From JAFMIT01 sp049421205 (lineage in GTDB: Bacteria; Actinomycetota; Actinomycetes; S36-B12; UBA5976): a stretch of 64,000 bases of DNA. The position numbers and the translations under genes were made by a program. This document shows positions 32,031 through 41,885 of this stretch, one piece after another. The notes under the pieces are model-generated. The model saw only the letters and a list, made by a program, of their open reading frames with translations. It made no database searches and was not told where the DNA came from. Numbering within the stretch: the stretch's first letter is position 1; each line of letters begins with the position of its first letter. The stretch is taken from assembly GCA_049421205.1 (NCBI GenBank), contig JBMSMQ010000002.1, positions 62,001 to 126,000 of the forward strand. Reading direction: 5' to 3'.

Positions 32031-33413
32031 CTATGTTTCCTTCACAATTCTGTAGGAGTGTAGTACCTCTGCGAACTGACTGTCAGTTTTTACGTGAATT
32101 AATGTACCTGAATCTCGATACTCGATTGACACAATGTTGCTGTGACGTCGAAGTCGTTCAAGCAGCTTCTCCTCACCGTATGGAAGGAGGGCCCATATTT
32201 CAAAATCTTGCCCAGGTAACCTTTCATCGATGGCATTCAAAAGGCCATCCTGACCCTCACCTGTTTTTGCGCTAATTAGCACACTCTCTGGGTAATTTTG
32301 TTCTAGGCGTTTCCTTTGATCCACGGTTAATGCATCGGCTTTGTTGAAGACGATGAGTTCTCGATCAAGTGGAGCTCTGATTTCCATCAATACTTCTCGC
32401 ACAGCGTCGATTTGATCCTCGATCCTTTCACTTGTGGCATCTACGACGTGGACCAATACATCCGCTTGAATCACTTCCTCTAAGGTTGATTTAAACGCTT
32501 CAACGAGTTGATGTGGGAGATGCCTCACAAATCCCACCGTGTCGGCCATGGTGACTTCTCGTCCCGATGGGAGGTGCAGTTGTCTCACAGTAGGGTCTAG
32601 GGTTGCAAAGAGTTCATCTTGCACCAAAACGCCAGCACCAGTTATGAGATTGAGTAGTGATGATTTCCCAGCATTCGTATAGCCAACTAGGGCAACCTGG
32701 CTGATACCTGTTTGCATTCGATGGTGACGCTGCGTAGTTCGCACCTTGGCCAAATCTTTCAATTCATTTCGTAATTTCGAGATCTGCTGGCGGATTCTGC
32801 GTCGATCTGTTTCCAGTTTTGTTTCACCAGGTCCTCGAGTTCCAACTCCACCGCCAGCACCTCCAGCGCGGCCACCTGCCTGACGACTCAGGGCTTCACC
32901 CCAACCTCGAAGTCGAGGAAGCATATATTCCATTTGTGCGAGAGACACTTGATTTTTTCCTTCGCGACTTTTGGCATGACGTGCGAAAATATCAAGAATC
33001 AACCACGTTCGATCTACAACTTTGACTTTGGTTTCAGTTTCAAGTCGCCGTAACTGTGCCGGACTCAACTCACCATCGCAGATGATTGTGTCAGCGTCGG
33101 TTGAATGCACTAAGCGCCGAATTTCCTGCACTTTACCCGATCCAATGTAGGTAGCGGCATCTGGCGAGTCTCTGCGTTGAATAACAGCATCAACCACAGT
33201 GCAACCCGCTGTCTCAGCCAGTCTAGCTAGCTCCTGCATGGAGGCCTCAGCGCTGCTGAGTGACCCGGATGCCCACACGCCAATCAATACAACGCGCTCG
33301 AGTCGAACCTGACGATACTCAACTTCAGTAATGTCTTGTAGTTCGGTGGAAAGCGACTGAACTCTGCGTAGTCGCTCACGTTCTTGACTTTCTAATTCAC
33401 CGATATCGCTCAT
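32031..33413 (-). CDS. hflX: Ribosome-associated GTPase HflX
   Basis: Ribosome-splitting GTPase, 460 residues. N-terminal HflX domain (GSGKVQEIRRLV near residue 90), a glycine-rich linker (GGRAGGAGGGVGTRGPGE), then the G domain with G1 GYTNAGKSSL near residue 246, G3 DTVGF, and G4 FNKAD. ATG at 33413 is chosen, one base after the dapF stop; a TTG at 33428 would extend it by five residues into dapF. Part of the dapF-hflX-sdaA-dinG run. Confidence 0.95.
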   Translation of the reverse strand: MSDIGELESQERERLRRVQSLSTELQDITEVEYRQVRLERVVLIGVWASGSLSSAEASMQELARLAETAGCTVVDAVIQRRDSPDAATYIGSGKVQEIRRLVHSTDADTIICDGELSPAQLRRLETETKVKVVDRTWLILDIFARHAKSREGKNQVSLAQMEYMLPRLRGWGEALSRQAGGRAGGAGGGVGTRGPGETKLETDRRRIRQQISKLRNELKDLAKVRTTQRHHRMQTGISQVALVGYTNAGKSSLLNLITGAGVLVQDELFATLDPTVRQLHLPSGREVTMADTVGFVRHLPHQLVEAFKSTLEEVIQADVLVHVVDATSERIEDQIDAVREVLMEIRAPLDRELIVFNKADALTVDQRKRLEQNYPESVLISAKTGEGQDGLLNAIDERLPGQDFEIWALLPYGEEKLLERLRRHSNIVSIEYRDSGTLIHVKTDSQFAEVLHSYRIVKET

Positions 33414-33414
33414 A

Positions 33415-34194
33415 CTAAAGTACTTCAACGAATCCGTCAGCGATTAATTCCGCTGGCCCAACTAAACATATTCCATTTGCTTGAAGTTCCACGTTCAGCT
33501 TTCCCCCAGGAACGTTCACTTCGCATTTTGTCTTTCTGATTCTTTGCATATGCAAATATCCAACTGCACACACCCCGGTACCACACGACAAAGTTTCACC
33601 AACCCCCCGTTCAAGCACCCTCATCGAAACTGACGTATCTGAGTTCACAACATAAAACTCAAGATTGAAACCTTCAGGATGTGATGCCAACGTCTCTACC
33701 TCAGTCCACTGCAAGGTGTCAGGGAGTATATTGAAATCATCAAGTTGAATGACTACATGGGGATTTCCAACATTCACCGACGTCGCTTTATGAGAAGTGT
33801 CTTGAAAACGAAGTGATTCAGAAATCTCATCGCTGGTAATTGCTCCCATTTCAACACTCCAAGTGTTCTCGCCAACTCGCTCCACACGTTTCATTCCCGC
33901 ACGAGTCTTGATATGAGCCACAGACGCAATCAAATTCCGTTGATAAAGAAATTCAGCAAATACTCGGATTCCATTCCCGCACATTTCAGCAATACTTCCA
34001 TCAGCGTTTCGATAATCCATAAACCAAACAGAATCAAAGACAGCTATGAGTACGCCATCAGCGCCAAGACCAAAATGGCGATTGCAAATTTTTGAAATCT
34101 GTGTTTGAGATAAATTCAACTCGTTTGAAGGGTCAAAGAAAAGAATAAAATCGTTACCAGTGCCATGCCCTTTTGTGAAAGCAATTCGTGTCAC
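33415..34194 (-). CDS. dapF: Diaminopimelate epimerase
   Basis: Converts LL- to meso-diaminopimelate for peptidoglycan and lysine, 259 residues. Both catalytic cysteines are present: EMCGNGIR near residue 72 and LSCGTGVCAVG near residue 205, with the N-terminal KGHGTGNDFI motif. The GTG start overlaps the stop of the upstream glycosyltransferase by GTGA. DapA and DapB of the same pathway are elsewhere in this window. Confidence 0.96.
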   Translation of the reverse strand: MTRIAFTKGHGTGNDFILFFDPSNELNLSQTQISKICNRHFGLGADGVLIAVFDSVWFMDYRNADGSIAEMCGNGIRVFAEFLYQRNLIASVAHIKTRAGMKRVERVGENTWSVEMGAITSDEISESLRFQDTSHKATSVNVGNPHVVIQLDDFNILPDTLQWTEVETLASHPEGFNLEFYVVNSDTSVSMRVLERGVGETLSCGTGVCAVGYLHMQRIRKTKCEVNVPGGKLNVELQANGICLVGPAELIADGFVEVL

Positions 34195-35249
34195 ACTTCA
34201 CCAACACATTGTTTGTAAAGGTCTTCATATCGCTCGAGTACTAAATCCCAACGATAGGGCTTATTCCGCATATCTACATTATTGCTGAAGTTGAAAAGAA
34301 TTGCAGGGTCGTGGATGACTTTTTCCAAGAACTGTTCAATCTCATCATCCCCACTACCGAGAAAACCATCGATCTGATGTTCAACAAAGTCTGCGATGCC
34401 ACTTTCTTTAAGACCAATCACACCTAATTGATGAACTTGTGCTTCTGCCGCTGCTAGTCCAAAGGCCTCCAGCTTTGAGAGTTGAATATAGGCATGCGAC
34501 TGGGCATATTCCTTATGGAGGTCAGTTCTAGAGAGTCTCCCTAGCAATTCCACATTTGTTACTCCACGTTTTTGAATTTTCCGCTCAATCCTTGACCTCA
34601 TTGGCCCCTCGCCTGCGATTTTGAGATGAATATTTGCACTTGGATACTTAGATTGAATGCGAGCAAAAATTTCTACAAGTTTAAGTAGACGCTTACGCTG
34701 AACAAGACGACTTGCGGTAATGAAAGTTATCTCTTTTCTTTTGGGAATCTGTGCCATTGGATAATCAATGTCTAGCCCATTCGCAATAATGTGTGCACTC
34801 TCATGAAGCCGAAGTGATCGGAGCGCTTGTCTACTTACCGCAACAACTTGAAGGTGTGTATTTTTAGTGAGTCGATTTTGATAGAGCAATCGTGCGAGAC
34901 CACCCCAAATGGAATGCACTGTTAAGACAACGGGTATGTTCTCACGTTGAGCAACATTTACAGCAGCCCAGCCAAGCCAAGCTCCTGAACCAACGTGAGC
35001 ATGAATGAGATCAGGGGCAAATTCAAGAACTGCGTTTTTGACACCTCGTCTGCTTCCAAATCGAATGAGAGCCCCTCTTTCGATGTGAGCAGATAAACGC
35101 TTCACACCAGGCATCTCAAAGCCTGAAGTCAATGTCAAAACTTGAATTTCATGGCCTCGATTCATCTGCTGCTGAATAAGAGTTTCGACCTGAGTCTCAA
35201 TGCCACCCAAACGAGGTGGAAAACAGTCGGTGACGTGGAGAATTCTCAC
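34191..35249 (-). CDS. Family 4 glycosyltransferase
   Basis: GT-B retaining glycosyltransferase, 352 residues. It opens with the GT4 pattern (HVTDCFPPRLGGIETQV) and contains ITASRLVQRKRLLKLVEIF near residue 191 and the donor-site segment SKLEAFGLAAAEAQ near residue 274, with the E-x7-E type spacing. No signal or membrane segment. It shares GTGA overlap with dapF and is divergent from a PIG-L deacetylase. The pairing recalls MshA/MshB of mycothiol synthesis, but the N-terminus does not look like MshA, so the product is left open. The start is GTG. Confidence 0.85.
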   Translation of the reverse strand: MRILHVTDCFPPRLGGIETQVETLIQQQMNRGHEIQVLTLTSGFEMPGVKRLSAHIERGALIRFGSRRGVKNAVLEFAPDLIHAHVGSGAWLGWAAVNVAQRENIPVVLTVHSIWGGLARLLYQNRLTKNTHLQVVAVSRQALRSLRLHESAHIIANGLDIDYPMAQIPKRKEITFITASRLVQRKRLLKLVEIFARIQSKYPSANIHLKIAGEGPMRSRIERKIQKRGVTNVELLGRLSRTDLHKEYAQSHAYIQLSKLEAFGLAAAEAQVHQLGVIGLKESGIADFVEHQIDGFLGSGDDEIEQFLEKVIHDPAILFNFSNNVDMRNKPYRWDLVLERYEDLYKQCVGEV

Positions 35250-35277
35250 AGACCAAACTTAAGGGCAAAATAGGGCA

Positions 35278-36069
35278 ATGAAATCGGTGGTCTTCGTTCA
35301 CGCCCATCCGGATGATGAAGCGCTCTTGAGCGGAGGAACACTTCGAGCACTACACCAAAAAGGATTCCGAACGGTCGTTATTTTCCTCACCAATGGCGAA
35401 CGTGGTAAATCAGAAGGAATCGAAGCTGAATCCTTAGGAAACATCAGGCAGAAAGAAGCAGCCCGATCTGCAATAATTCTAGGAGTCAGTAAAACCTATT
35501 TTCTGGAGTACAGCGACTCAGGACTTGATTCTGCTGCTGGACGTATTGAACATTCGCTTATACCTGTTGATGAAGCAACAAATCGAATACGGGACATTCT
35601 TGAAAGAGAAAGACCTCTGTTACTCGTGGGGTACGATTTTGAAGGCGGGTATGGGCACCCTGATCATAAAGCGGTTCACCGTGTTGTCAGAAACCTCGAA
35701 CTCCTCGAATACATCCCTACAATCCTTGAAGTTACTGTTGACAGAACCGTGGTTGCATCAACACTTGAACGATTTCGCTTGTTGATTTCTCTGTTCGAGA
35801 AATTGAAGATTGCCCAATCGAAGAATATTTATGAACTTGCAAACAAATTTAGTGCCACAGCAGATATTGCCTATGCGGTTGATGTCAGGAAATTCAGTGC
35901 GGCGAAACGATCAGCACTCAAAGCGCACCTCTCTCAAACTCTTGGAGGAGTTCGCAATTTAAGAATTATGACGATGCTTCCTGGTTTCATTTTCAGATAT
36001 TTCTTTGGAAAAGAGTGGTTCTGCGTTATTCGCGATTCTGACGATAATCCAATTAAAACTTTGATTTAG
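35278..36069 (+). CDS. PIG-L family N-deacetylase
   Basis: Zinc-dependent deacetylase of the LmbE/PIG-L family, 263 residues. Metal-binding motifs are HAHPDDEALL (residues 8-17) and GYGHPDHKAV near residue 125. Members deacetylate GlcNAc-inositol, lincomycin precursors and similar sugars; the substrate is not evident. It is a single plus-strand gene among minus-strand genes, divergent from the GT4 gene and convergent with miaA, overlapping it by 17 bases. Confidence 0.9.
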   Translation: MKSVVFVHAHPDDEALLSGGTLRALHQKGFRTVVIFLTNGERGKSEGIEAESLGNIRQKEAARSAIILGVSKTYFLEYSDSGLDSAAGRIEHSLIPVDEATNRIRDILERERPLLLVGYDFEGGYGHPDHKAVHRVVRNLELLEYIPTILEVTVDRTVVASTLERFRLLISLFEKLKIAQSKNIYELANKFSATADIAYAVDVRKFSAAKRSALKAHLSQTLGGVRNLRIMTMLPGFIFRYFFGKEWFCVIRDSDDNPIKTLI

Positions 36070-36970
36070 AAACAAGTACTTCAACGAAATCTTCAACGGA
36101 TTTGTATAGATTCACATCGAGAGCATCAAACCACGTGATAGTCGTATCACGTTTGAACCATTTCATTTGTTTCTTAACAAATAGCATAGTTTTTTGGGTT
36201 ATTGCATCAAGTGCATCTTCTTCCATCACCTCACCTTTTGCTAATTGATATGCATCCTCATAGCCAATTGCTTTGCTTGCGGTTACCGTCTGAAAGAGTC
36301 CTTCTTGTTGAAGTCTCGTTACTTCCGCGACGAGTCCACCTCTGAGCATAGCGTTAACACGTTCGCGCACTCGAATACGAAGGATGTCGTGATTCATTTT
36401 CAAACCGATTTTTGTGTGTTCGATGTGCGGCTCTATGTCTGACAATCCAAACTTGTAATGAGCACCTGTTATCTCATTGACCTCAAGAGCGCGAATAATT
36501 CTTTTGGTATCTGCTACGGAGATTTGGGAAGCAGCATCTGGGTCAACGCGAGATAACTTCGCATGCAATTCTTCAGATGCGATTTCCTTGGAAAGTTTGA
36601 TGAGTCTATCTCTCACCGCTGGATCTGTGGCCTGAAATTCGAAGTCGTAGAGAACAGCTTGGATGTAGAGGGCGGAGCCACCGACGAGAATTGGTAAGCG
36701 ACCACGCTCTTGAATATCGCTGATGGCATGCCGTGCCCGCAATTGAAATTCGCTCACACTCATTTGGTGAGTAATGTCAACAATATCAATCATATGATGG
36801 GCAATTCCTTGATTGTTGGTAATTTTCGCGGTGGCAATATCCATACCCCTATAGATTTGGTATGCATCGAGACTGACAATTTCTCCATCAAAACATTGTG
36901 CGAGATGAATTCCGAGTTGACTTTTACCAGAGGCGGTGGGCCCGAGTATGACGAGTGGATTCATAGTCAT
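36053..36970 (-). CDS. miaA: tRNA dimethylallyltransferase
   Basis: Adds dimethylallyl to A37 of tRNAs reading UNN codons, 305 residues. P-loop GPTASGKSQL near residue 9, SLDAYQIYRGMDIATAK near residue 33 with the substrate-binding Asp, and GGSALYIQAVLYDF near residue 96. ATG overlaps the folD stop by ATGA. It acts ahead of MiaB, two genes upstream, which methylthiolates the same base. Confidence 0.96.
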   Translation of the reverse strand: MTMNPLVILGPTASGKSQLGIHLAQCFDGEIVSLDAYQIYRGMDIATAKITNNQGIAHHMIDIVDITHQMSVSEFQLRARHAISDIQERGRLPILVGGSALYIQAVLYDFEFQATDPAVRDRLIKLSKEIASEELHAKLSRVDPDAASQISVADTKRIIRALEVNEITGAHYKFGLSDIEPHIEHTKIGLKMNHDILRIRVRERVNAMLRGGLVAEVTRLQQEGLFQTVTASKAIGYEDAYQLAKGEVMEEDALDAITQKTMLFVKKQMKWFKRDTTITWFDALDVNLYKSVEDFVEVLVSKSKF

Positions 36971-37806
36971 TGAGCAAGTTGCACAACATTCGCCAACAAC
37001 ATAGCTCGAGTCATTGGTCCTGTGCCTCCTGGCATTGGGCTTATCCAGGATGCTTTCTCATGTACATCTTCAGCGAAATCACCGACAAGTGAGTTTCCAA
37101 TTCTGGTAATTCCAACATCAATGCAGACCGCGCCTGATTTAATGTCCTTAGCACGAATTCCCTCTGCCATTCCGGCAGCAGCAATAACAATGTCTGCGTT
37201 TGAGGTGTGTGCTGATAAATCTGCAGTTTTGGAATGGCATAGTGTCACGGTTGCATCAATTCCTTTTTGTGACAGCAGTAACCCAAGAGGGCGACCCACG
37301 GTAAGTCCTCTGCCCACCACAACAACGTGCTTAGCTTCAAGTGAAATCTTGTAATGCTCTAAGAGTTTGATGATACCCAGCGGGGTGCATGGCACAACGC
37401 GTGGTTGCTGGTAAAGGAGTAATCCCAAGTTCTCAGGATGAAGGCCATCTGCGTCCTTCTGGGGATCTATCAACCTGGTAATTGCAAGTGCATCGATTTG
37501 TGCAGGTAGAGGCAGTTGAACGATGAATCCACTGCATTCCGAGGCATTATTCAGGTCATTAACTGCCGCACTGATGTCTTGAAATGATGCATTCTCTTTC
37601 AATTCAATTTGTAGGCTGGCAATTCCAACTTCACTGCAGTCTTTATGTTTACCATTCACATAAGAGACACTTCCGGGGTCATTCCCGACCAATATGGTTC
37701 CAAGACCGGGGAAAATACCTTTTTCATTGAGGCGTTCGATATCTTCTTTGATTTGTTGTTTGATTTCGCTTGCGACAAGTTTGCCGTCGAGTATTCGAGC
37801 ACTCAT
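36967..37806 (-). CDS. folD: Bifunctional methylenetetrahydrofolate dehydrogenase/cyclohydrolase
   Basis: Interconverts 5,10-methylene- and 10-formyl-tetrahydrofolate, 279 residues. Key motifs are SYVNGKHKDC near residue 48 with the catalytic Tyr-x3-Lys, VQLPLPAQID near residue 96, VVVGRGLTVGRPLGLLL near residue 157 and the C-terminal MPGGTGPMTRAML (usual PGGVGPMT, here Val to Thr). Coupled by ATGA to both miaB and miaA. Confidence 0.96.
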   Translation of the reverse strand: MSARILDGKLVASEIKQQIKEDIERLNEKGIFPGLGTILVGNDPGSVSYVNGKHKDCSEVGIASLQIELKENASFQDISAAVNDLNNASECSGFIVQLPLPAQIDALAITRLIDPQKDADGLHPENLGLLLYQQPRVVPCTPLGIIKLLEHYKISLEAKHVVVVGRGLTVGRPLGLLLSQKGIDATVTLCHSKTADLSAHTSNADIVIAAAGMAEGIRAKDIKSGAVCIDVGITRIGNSLVGDFAEDVHEKASWISPMPGGTGPMTRAMLLANVVQLAQ

Positions 37807-39215
37807 AACAATCCCCGACTAGCAATCTGCACCAATCCTGAAGTCGAGGAAATTCCCTTACGCGCATCAGGACGACGATGTGAGATGAAGGTGTCTGCCA
37901 GTAAATGGTAAGGGGCCGCATACGTGACAACTGCATTCACTACATCCCCTGGCATGACATCTCTTCCTTCAACATTGACATGCACCAATCGATTATCGCG
38001 GGCTCTTCCCGAGAGGCGATCTGATTCTGAGTCTTTTTTGCCTTCGCCATCCGCAATTAAAACTTCAACACTCGAGCCAACCTTCAGTAGATTTTCTTCC
38101 CACGCAATCTCGTTGATGAGTTCAACGAGTCGCATATAACGCTCATCAATCAGAGTCTTTGGAACTTGATCAGGCATAACTGCCGCTGGAGTGCCTGGTC
38201 TCTTGCTGTACGTGTAGGTATAGGCAACAGAGAATCGTGCCTCTTTTACTACCTTGAGCGTTTCTTCAAAATCTTCATCGGTCTCTCCGGGGAAACCAAC
38301 AATAATGTCTGTACTTATGGCTGCTTCTGGGATTCGCTTTCGAACATCACTCACAATTTCTAAATATCGAGATTGCCGATATGAACGCTTCATTGACGCC
38401 AAAATGCGATCTGATCCAGATTGCAGCGGCATATGAAGCTGAGGCATAACATTGTGAGTCTCGGCCATTGCTTCTATCACATCATTAGAAAACTCTTTCG
38501 GATGTGGGCTCACAAATCGTACGCGTTCAAGTCCCTTTATCTCACCACACGCTCGCAATAACTTCCCGAAGGCAAACTTGTCCTGAAACTCAACACCATA
38601 CGCATTAACGTTTTGTCCCAGGAGTGTAATTTCAACAACCCCGTCGTTCACAAGCATTTCTATTTCTTCAAGTATTTCGCCTGGTCGTCGATCTTTCTCC
38701 TTACCTCTCAGCGATGGAACAATGCAAAACGTGCAAGTGTTGTTACATCCAACACTGATACTCACCCACGCCGAATACGAATGCTCTCGTTTTGATGGTA
38801 AATGTGATGGGAAAACTTCTAGAGCCTCGCGCATTTCAACCTGCGACTCTTGTTCGATCTCTGCTCTTCGAAGCAATACCGGAAGTGCATTGATATTGTG
38901 CGTTCCAAACACAACATCGACCCAGGGTGCTCGTTCAAGAATCTTGCCTTGGTCCTTCTGTGCTAAACAACCACCAACTGCAATCTTTAATTCTGGTTTT
39001 AAAAGCTTCAATGCTCGTAACTGTCCCAGGTTCCCATACAAGCGATTATCTGCATTCTCTCGCACTGCACAGGTATTAATCACAATTACATCAGCATCAT
39101 CATCAATAAGCGCCTTGGAATATCCATTCGCCTCAAGAAGTCCAGCCATTCGTTCAGAATCGTGAACATTCATTTGGCAACCATGCGTACGTACTGAATA
39201 GGTCTTTGAACTCAC
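37803..39215 (-). CDS. miaB: tRNA-2-methylthio-N6-dimethylallyladenosine synthase
   Basis: Radical-SAM methylthiotransferase, 470 residues. N-terminal domain cysteines lie in RTHGCQMN (residue 13), INTCAVREN and GGCLAQ. The radical SAM cluster motif is GCNNTCTFCIVP near residue 156, and a TRAM domain follows near residue 380. It modifies the product of MiaA and heads the miaB-folD-miaA operon. ATG start at 39215, with 18 bp to the mtnA end. Confidence 0.96.
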   Translation of the reverse strand: MSSKTYSVRTHGCQMNVHDSERMAGLLEANGYSKALIDDDADVIVINTCAVRENADNRLYGNLGQLRALKLLKPELKIAVGGCLAQKDQGKILERAPWVDVVFGTHNINALPVLLRRAEIEQESQVEMREALEVFPSHLPSKREHSYSAWVSISVGCNNTCTFCIVPSLRGKEKDRRPGEILEEIEMLVNDGVVEITLLGQNVNAYGVEFQDKFAFGKLLRACGEIKGLERVRFVSPHPKEFSNDVIEAMAETHNVMPQLHMPLQSGSDRILASMKRSYRQSRYLEIVSDVRKRIPEAAISTDIIVGFPGETDEDFEETLKVVKEARFSVAYTYTYSKRPGTPAAVMPDQVPKTLIDERYMRLVELINEIAWEENLLKVGSSVEVLIADGEGKKDSESDRLSGRARDNRLVHVNVEGRDVMPGDVVNAVVTYAAPYHLLADTFISHRRPDARKGISSTSGLVQIASRGLL

Positions 39216-39233
39216 AGTCAGAGTGTAATTGCC

Positions 39234-40250
39234 TTACTCTTCTATGAAATCGCGAAAAGTTTGTCCATTCATAGGATCAAAAACACCTACCTCAGTGATT
39301 ATGCCTGAAATTAAGTCGCGTGGCGTGACATCAAAAGCGGGGTTAAATACCTCTACGCCTCGCGGCGCAATTTCATTCGTGCCCAACCTTGTGACCTCAC
39401 TTGAACTTCTTTCCTCTATTTCGATGTCAGCACCACTCAGGATGCTCATATCAAGCGTGCTTGTAGGTGCAGCAACTAGAAAAGGGACACCGGCTCTTTT
39501 GCAGGCAAGTGCAACAGCCAAACTGCCAATCTTGTTCGCAGTATCGCCATTATTCGCAATTCTGTCTGCTCCGATAATCGCGAAGTCAACCATTCCACTA
39601 ACAATGGCACTCGCAGCTGCAGAGTCAACCTGTATTCGATGTGAAATGCCTAGTTTTTGAAGTTCCCAAGCAGTGAGTCTTGAGCCCTGTAAAAGTGGTC
39701 GTGTTTCATCTGCAAGTACCTCTATGACCTTTCCCTCGTCATGTAACGCACGAATTACACCAAGTGCTGTTCCCCAATACGTTGTAGCAAGTGTTCCTGT
39801 GTTGCAGTGAGTGAGAATGCGATAACCATCAAGTCCAAGATTCTCTTCGAGCCACCGAACACCGTGAGCCGCGATGGCAAGGTTTGCATCACGATCTTCT
39901 TTTTCGATTAATCGTGCTTCTTCCAGTACTCGCTCTTTTCCTTCATTCAGGTATGCGCTTACTCGAGTTACTGCCCAACTCAAATTGATAGCGGTAGGAC
40001 GAGAATCACGAATGCTATCAATTGCATTCAGTTGATCGTCTAAATTTTGAAACTCATTCATCGCAATCAGAACGCCGTATGCACCTACTGCACCTAATGC
40101 TGGAGCACCACGCACCGCAAGGGATTGAATCGCCTGGATGACATCATCTACTGTTCGAAGTTCTCGATAGTGCTCGGTTAGCGGCAATAGTGTTTGATCA
40201 AGAATTCGAAGATGGTCACTTTTCCACTCAATGGTTCGGATGTCACTCAC
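39234..40250 (-). CDS. mtnA: S-methyl-5-thioribose-1-phosphate isomerase
   Basis: Methionine salvage enzyme converting methylthioribose-1-phosphate to the ribulose form, 338 residues. Family motifs are SLAVRGAPALGAVGAYG near residue 47, HCNTGTLATT near residue 147 with the catalytic Cys, and IIGADRIANNGDTANKIG near residue 223 with the catalytic Asp. No other methionine-salvage gene is in the window. It follows recX by two bases. Confidence 0.95.
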   Translation of the reverse strand: MSDIRTIEWKSDHLRILDQTLLPLTEHYRELRTVDDVIQAIQSLAVRGAPALGAVGAYGVLIAMNEFQNLDDQLNAIDSIRDSRPTAINLSWAVTRVSAYLNEGKERVLEEARLIEKEDRDANLAIAAHGVRWLEENLGLDGYRILTHCNTGTLATTYWGTALGVIRALHDEGKVIEVLADETRPLLQGSRLTAWELQKLGISHRIQVDSAAASAIVSGMVDFAIIGADRIANNGDTANKIGSLAVALACKRAGVPFLVAAPTSTLDMSILSGADIEIEERSSSEVTRLGTNEIAPRGVEVFNPAFDVTPRDLISGIITEVGVFDPMNGQTFRDFIEE

Positions 40251-40252
40251 AC

Positions 40253-40747
40253 TTACTCACTTTCAGTATGACGTAATTCTCCCATAACCTGCATAATGAC
40301 CGAGCTGTTGTGTCCTTTACGCGCCAAAAAGCCAGTGAGTCGTCTCCAACGTGTTGGCACATCACAAGAACGAAGAGACTGAGATTTTTTTCGGGCAAGG
40401 GCAAGTGCTCGCGTGTAATCTTCACTTTCGTCAGATACTAATTCATCAATGATGTATGACGGTATTCCACGTTTCTTCAATTGCATCCGAAGGTACTGAG
40501 GGCCAACACGTTTGTATTCTCGAGCACTACGAATGTAAGCCTCGGCGTAGGCATCATCATCAAGAAAACGAAGTGATACTAACTTGGAAAGGACGTCATC
40601 GATGTCACTTTCCAAGAAGCCATGCTTGGCTAAATACTCACGCATTTGAAGGCATGTCATCGAAGAACGATTAAGTCTTCGCAGTGCCTTTGTGTAGGCA
40701 GAGCTAGGCTGTGGCGGAATCGCTATCCGGTTGAGTTGCTGCTGCAA
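40253..40747 (-). CDS. recX: RecA regulatory protein RecX
   Basis: Inhibitor/modulator of RecA, made of three-helix repeats, about 164 residues. The RecX pattern is seen in MREYLAKHGF, LDDDAYAEAYIRSAREY and GPQYLRMQLKKRGIP. The start is unclear: the frame is open far into recA. I chose the TTG at 40747, which has GGGAG 6 bases upstream and makes the gene overlap recA by 44 bases. Co-transcribed with recA. Confidence 0.88.
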   Translation of the reverse strand: MQQQLNRIAIPPQPSSAYTKALRRLNRSSMTCLQMREYLAKHGFLESDIDDVLSKLVSLRFLDDDAYAEAYIRSAREYKRVGPQYLRMQLKKRGIPSYIIDELVSDESEDYTRALALARKKSQSLRSCDVPTRWRRLTGFLARKGHNSSVIMQVMGELRHTESE

Positions 40748-41750
40748 TTCCAACTCCCAAGGTGGACTTAATCTTGTCTTCAATTTCAAGTGCAAGGTCT
40801 GGATTGTCACGCAGGAAGGTGCGCGCATTTTCTTTACCCTGACCTAATTGATCACCGTTGTAGGTGTACCAAGCACCTGCTTTTCGAATGATGCCGTGTT
40901 CAACACCCATATCAATCAAACTACCTTCTCGGCTGATTCCCTCGCCGTAGACGATATCGAATTCAGCTTGTTTGAATGGTGGAGCTACCTTATTTTTTAC
41001 GACCTTCACTCGCGTTCTATTTCCGACAACGTCTGCGCCATCTTTCAAACTTTCTATGCGGCGGACATCAAGACGAACAGATGCATAAAACTTCAATGCA
41101 CGACCACCGGTTGTGGTTTCAGGGCTACCGAACATCACACCAATCTTTTCACGCAACTGATTGATGAAAAGTGCAGTTGTGCCAGTCTGCGATAAAGCAC
41201 CAGTGATTTTTCGTAGTGCTTGACTCATCAAACGAGCTTGAAGTCCCATATGACTATCACCCATCTCGCCTTCGATTTCGGCTCGAGGAACGAGTGCCGC
41301 AACAGAGTCGATGACAATGAGCGAAATAGCTCCTGATCGAATCAACATATCGGTGATTTCCAAGGCCTGTTCGCCTGTATCTGGCTGACTTACAAGTAAA
41401 GCGTCAATGTCGACACCTAATGCTTTGGCATATTCAGGATCAAGGGCGTGCTCAGCATCGATAAAGGCACAAATTCCACCCTGCTTCTGTGCACTGGCAA
41501 TTGCGTGAAGCGCCACCGTTGTTTTACCTGAAGATTCTGGACCGAATACTTCGATAACTCGACCTTTCGGAAGACCTCCGATACCAAGAGCGATATCAAG
41601 GGCAATCGACCCGGTGGGGATTACTTCAATTGGTGGGCGACCTTCTTCCCCAAGGCGCATAACTGAGCCTTTACCAAATTGCTTCTCGATTTGAGAAAGT
41701 GCACTATCGAGTGCCTTTACACGATCATTTCCTGGAACTGCGCCTGCCAT
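40704..41750 (-). CDS. recA: Recombinase RecA
   Basis: DNA strand-exchange ATPase and co-protease of LexA, 348 residues. Walker A is GPESSGKTT near residue 66, followed by the IDAEHALDPEYAK region, Walker B in LIVIDSVAALVPR near residue 140 and loop 2 with TTGGRALKFYASVRLD. ATG at 41750 is supported by AAGGAG 8 bases upstream; a start five codons further up lacks this. A LexA box lies about 95 bases upstream. Overlap with recX indicates coupling. Confidence 0.98.
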   Translation of the reverse strand: MAGAVPGNDRVKALDSALSQIEKQFGKGSVMRLGEEGRPPIEVIPTGSIALDIALGIGGLPKGRVIEVFGPESSGKTTVALHAIASAQKQGGICAFIDAEHALDPEYAKALGVDIDALLVSQPDTGEQALEITDMLIRSGAISLIVIDSVAALVPRAEIEGEMGDSHMGLQARLMSQALRKITGALSQTGTTALFINQLREKIGVMFGSPETTTGGRALKFYASVRLDVRRIESLKDGADVVGNRTRVKVVKNKVAPPFKQAEFDIVYGEGISREGSLIDMGVEHGIIRKAGAWYTYNGDQLGQGKENARTFLRDNPDLALEIEDKIKSTLGVGIAAATQPDSDSATA

Positions 41751-41842
41751 CTTGCTCTCCTTCATACAGCAGACCGGAGGCTACGGGCTAGGTGTGACAC
41801 CGCTCGACCTACGGTTTTTCCTGTGGACGGGTAGAGACTATC

Positions 41843-41856
41843 AGAACATTTGTTCG
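41843..41856. promoter_or_regulatory. LexA (SOS) box of recA
   Basis: AGAACATTTGTTCG fits CGAAC-N4-GTTCG with one mismatch. On the minus strand it lies just before a possible -10 TAGTCT. The 41751-41885 stretch otherwise holds the recA leader and no gene. Confidence 0.88.
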
Positions 41857-41885
41857 AATGAAACTTTGTTCTGCGGCGTGTCGGG

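Noticed and set aside
34191..36069. GT4 and PIG-L genes as mycothiol mshA/mshB
   Set aside because: The GT4 N-terminus lacks the MshA pattern, and the pair are divergent and generic family members; no mshC or mshD is nearby.
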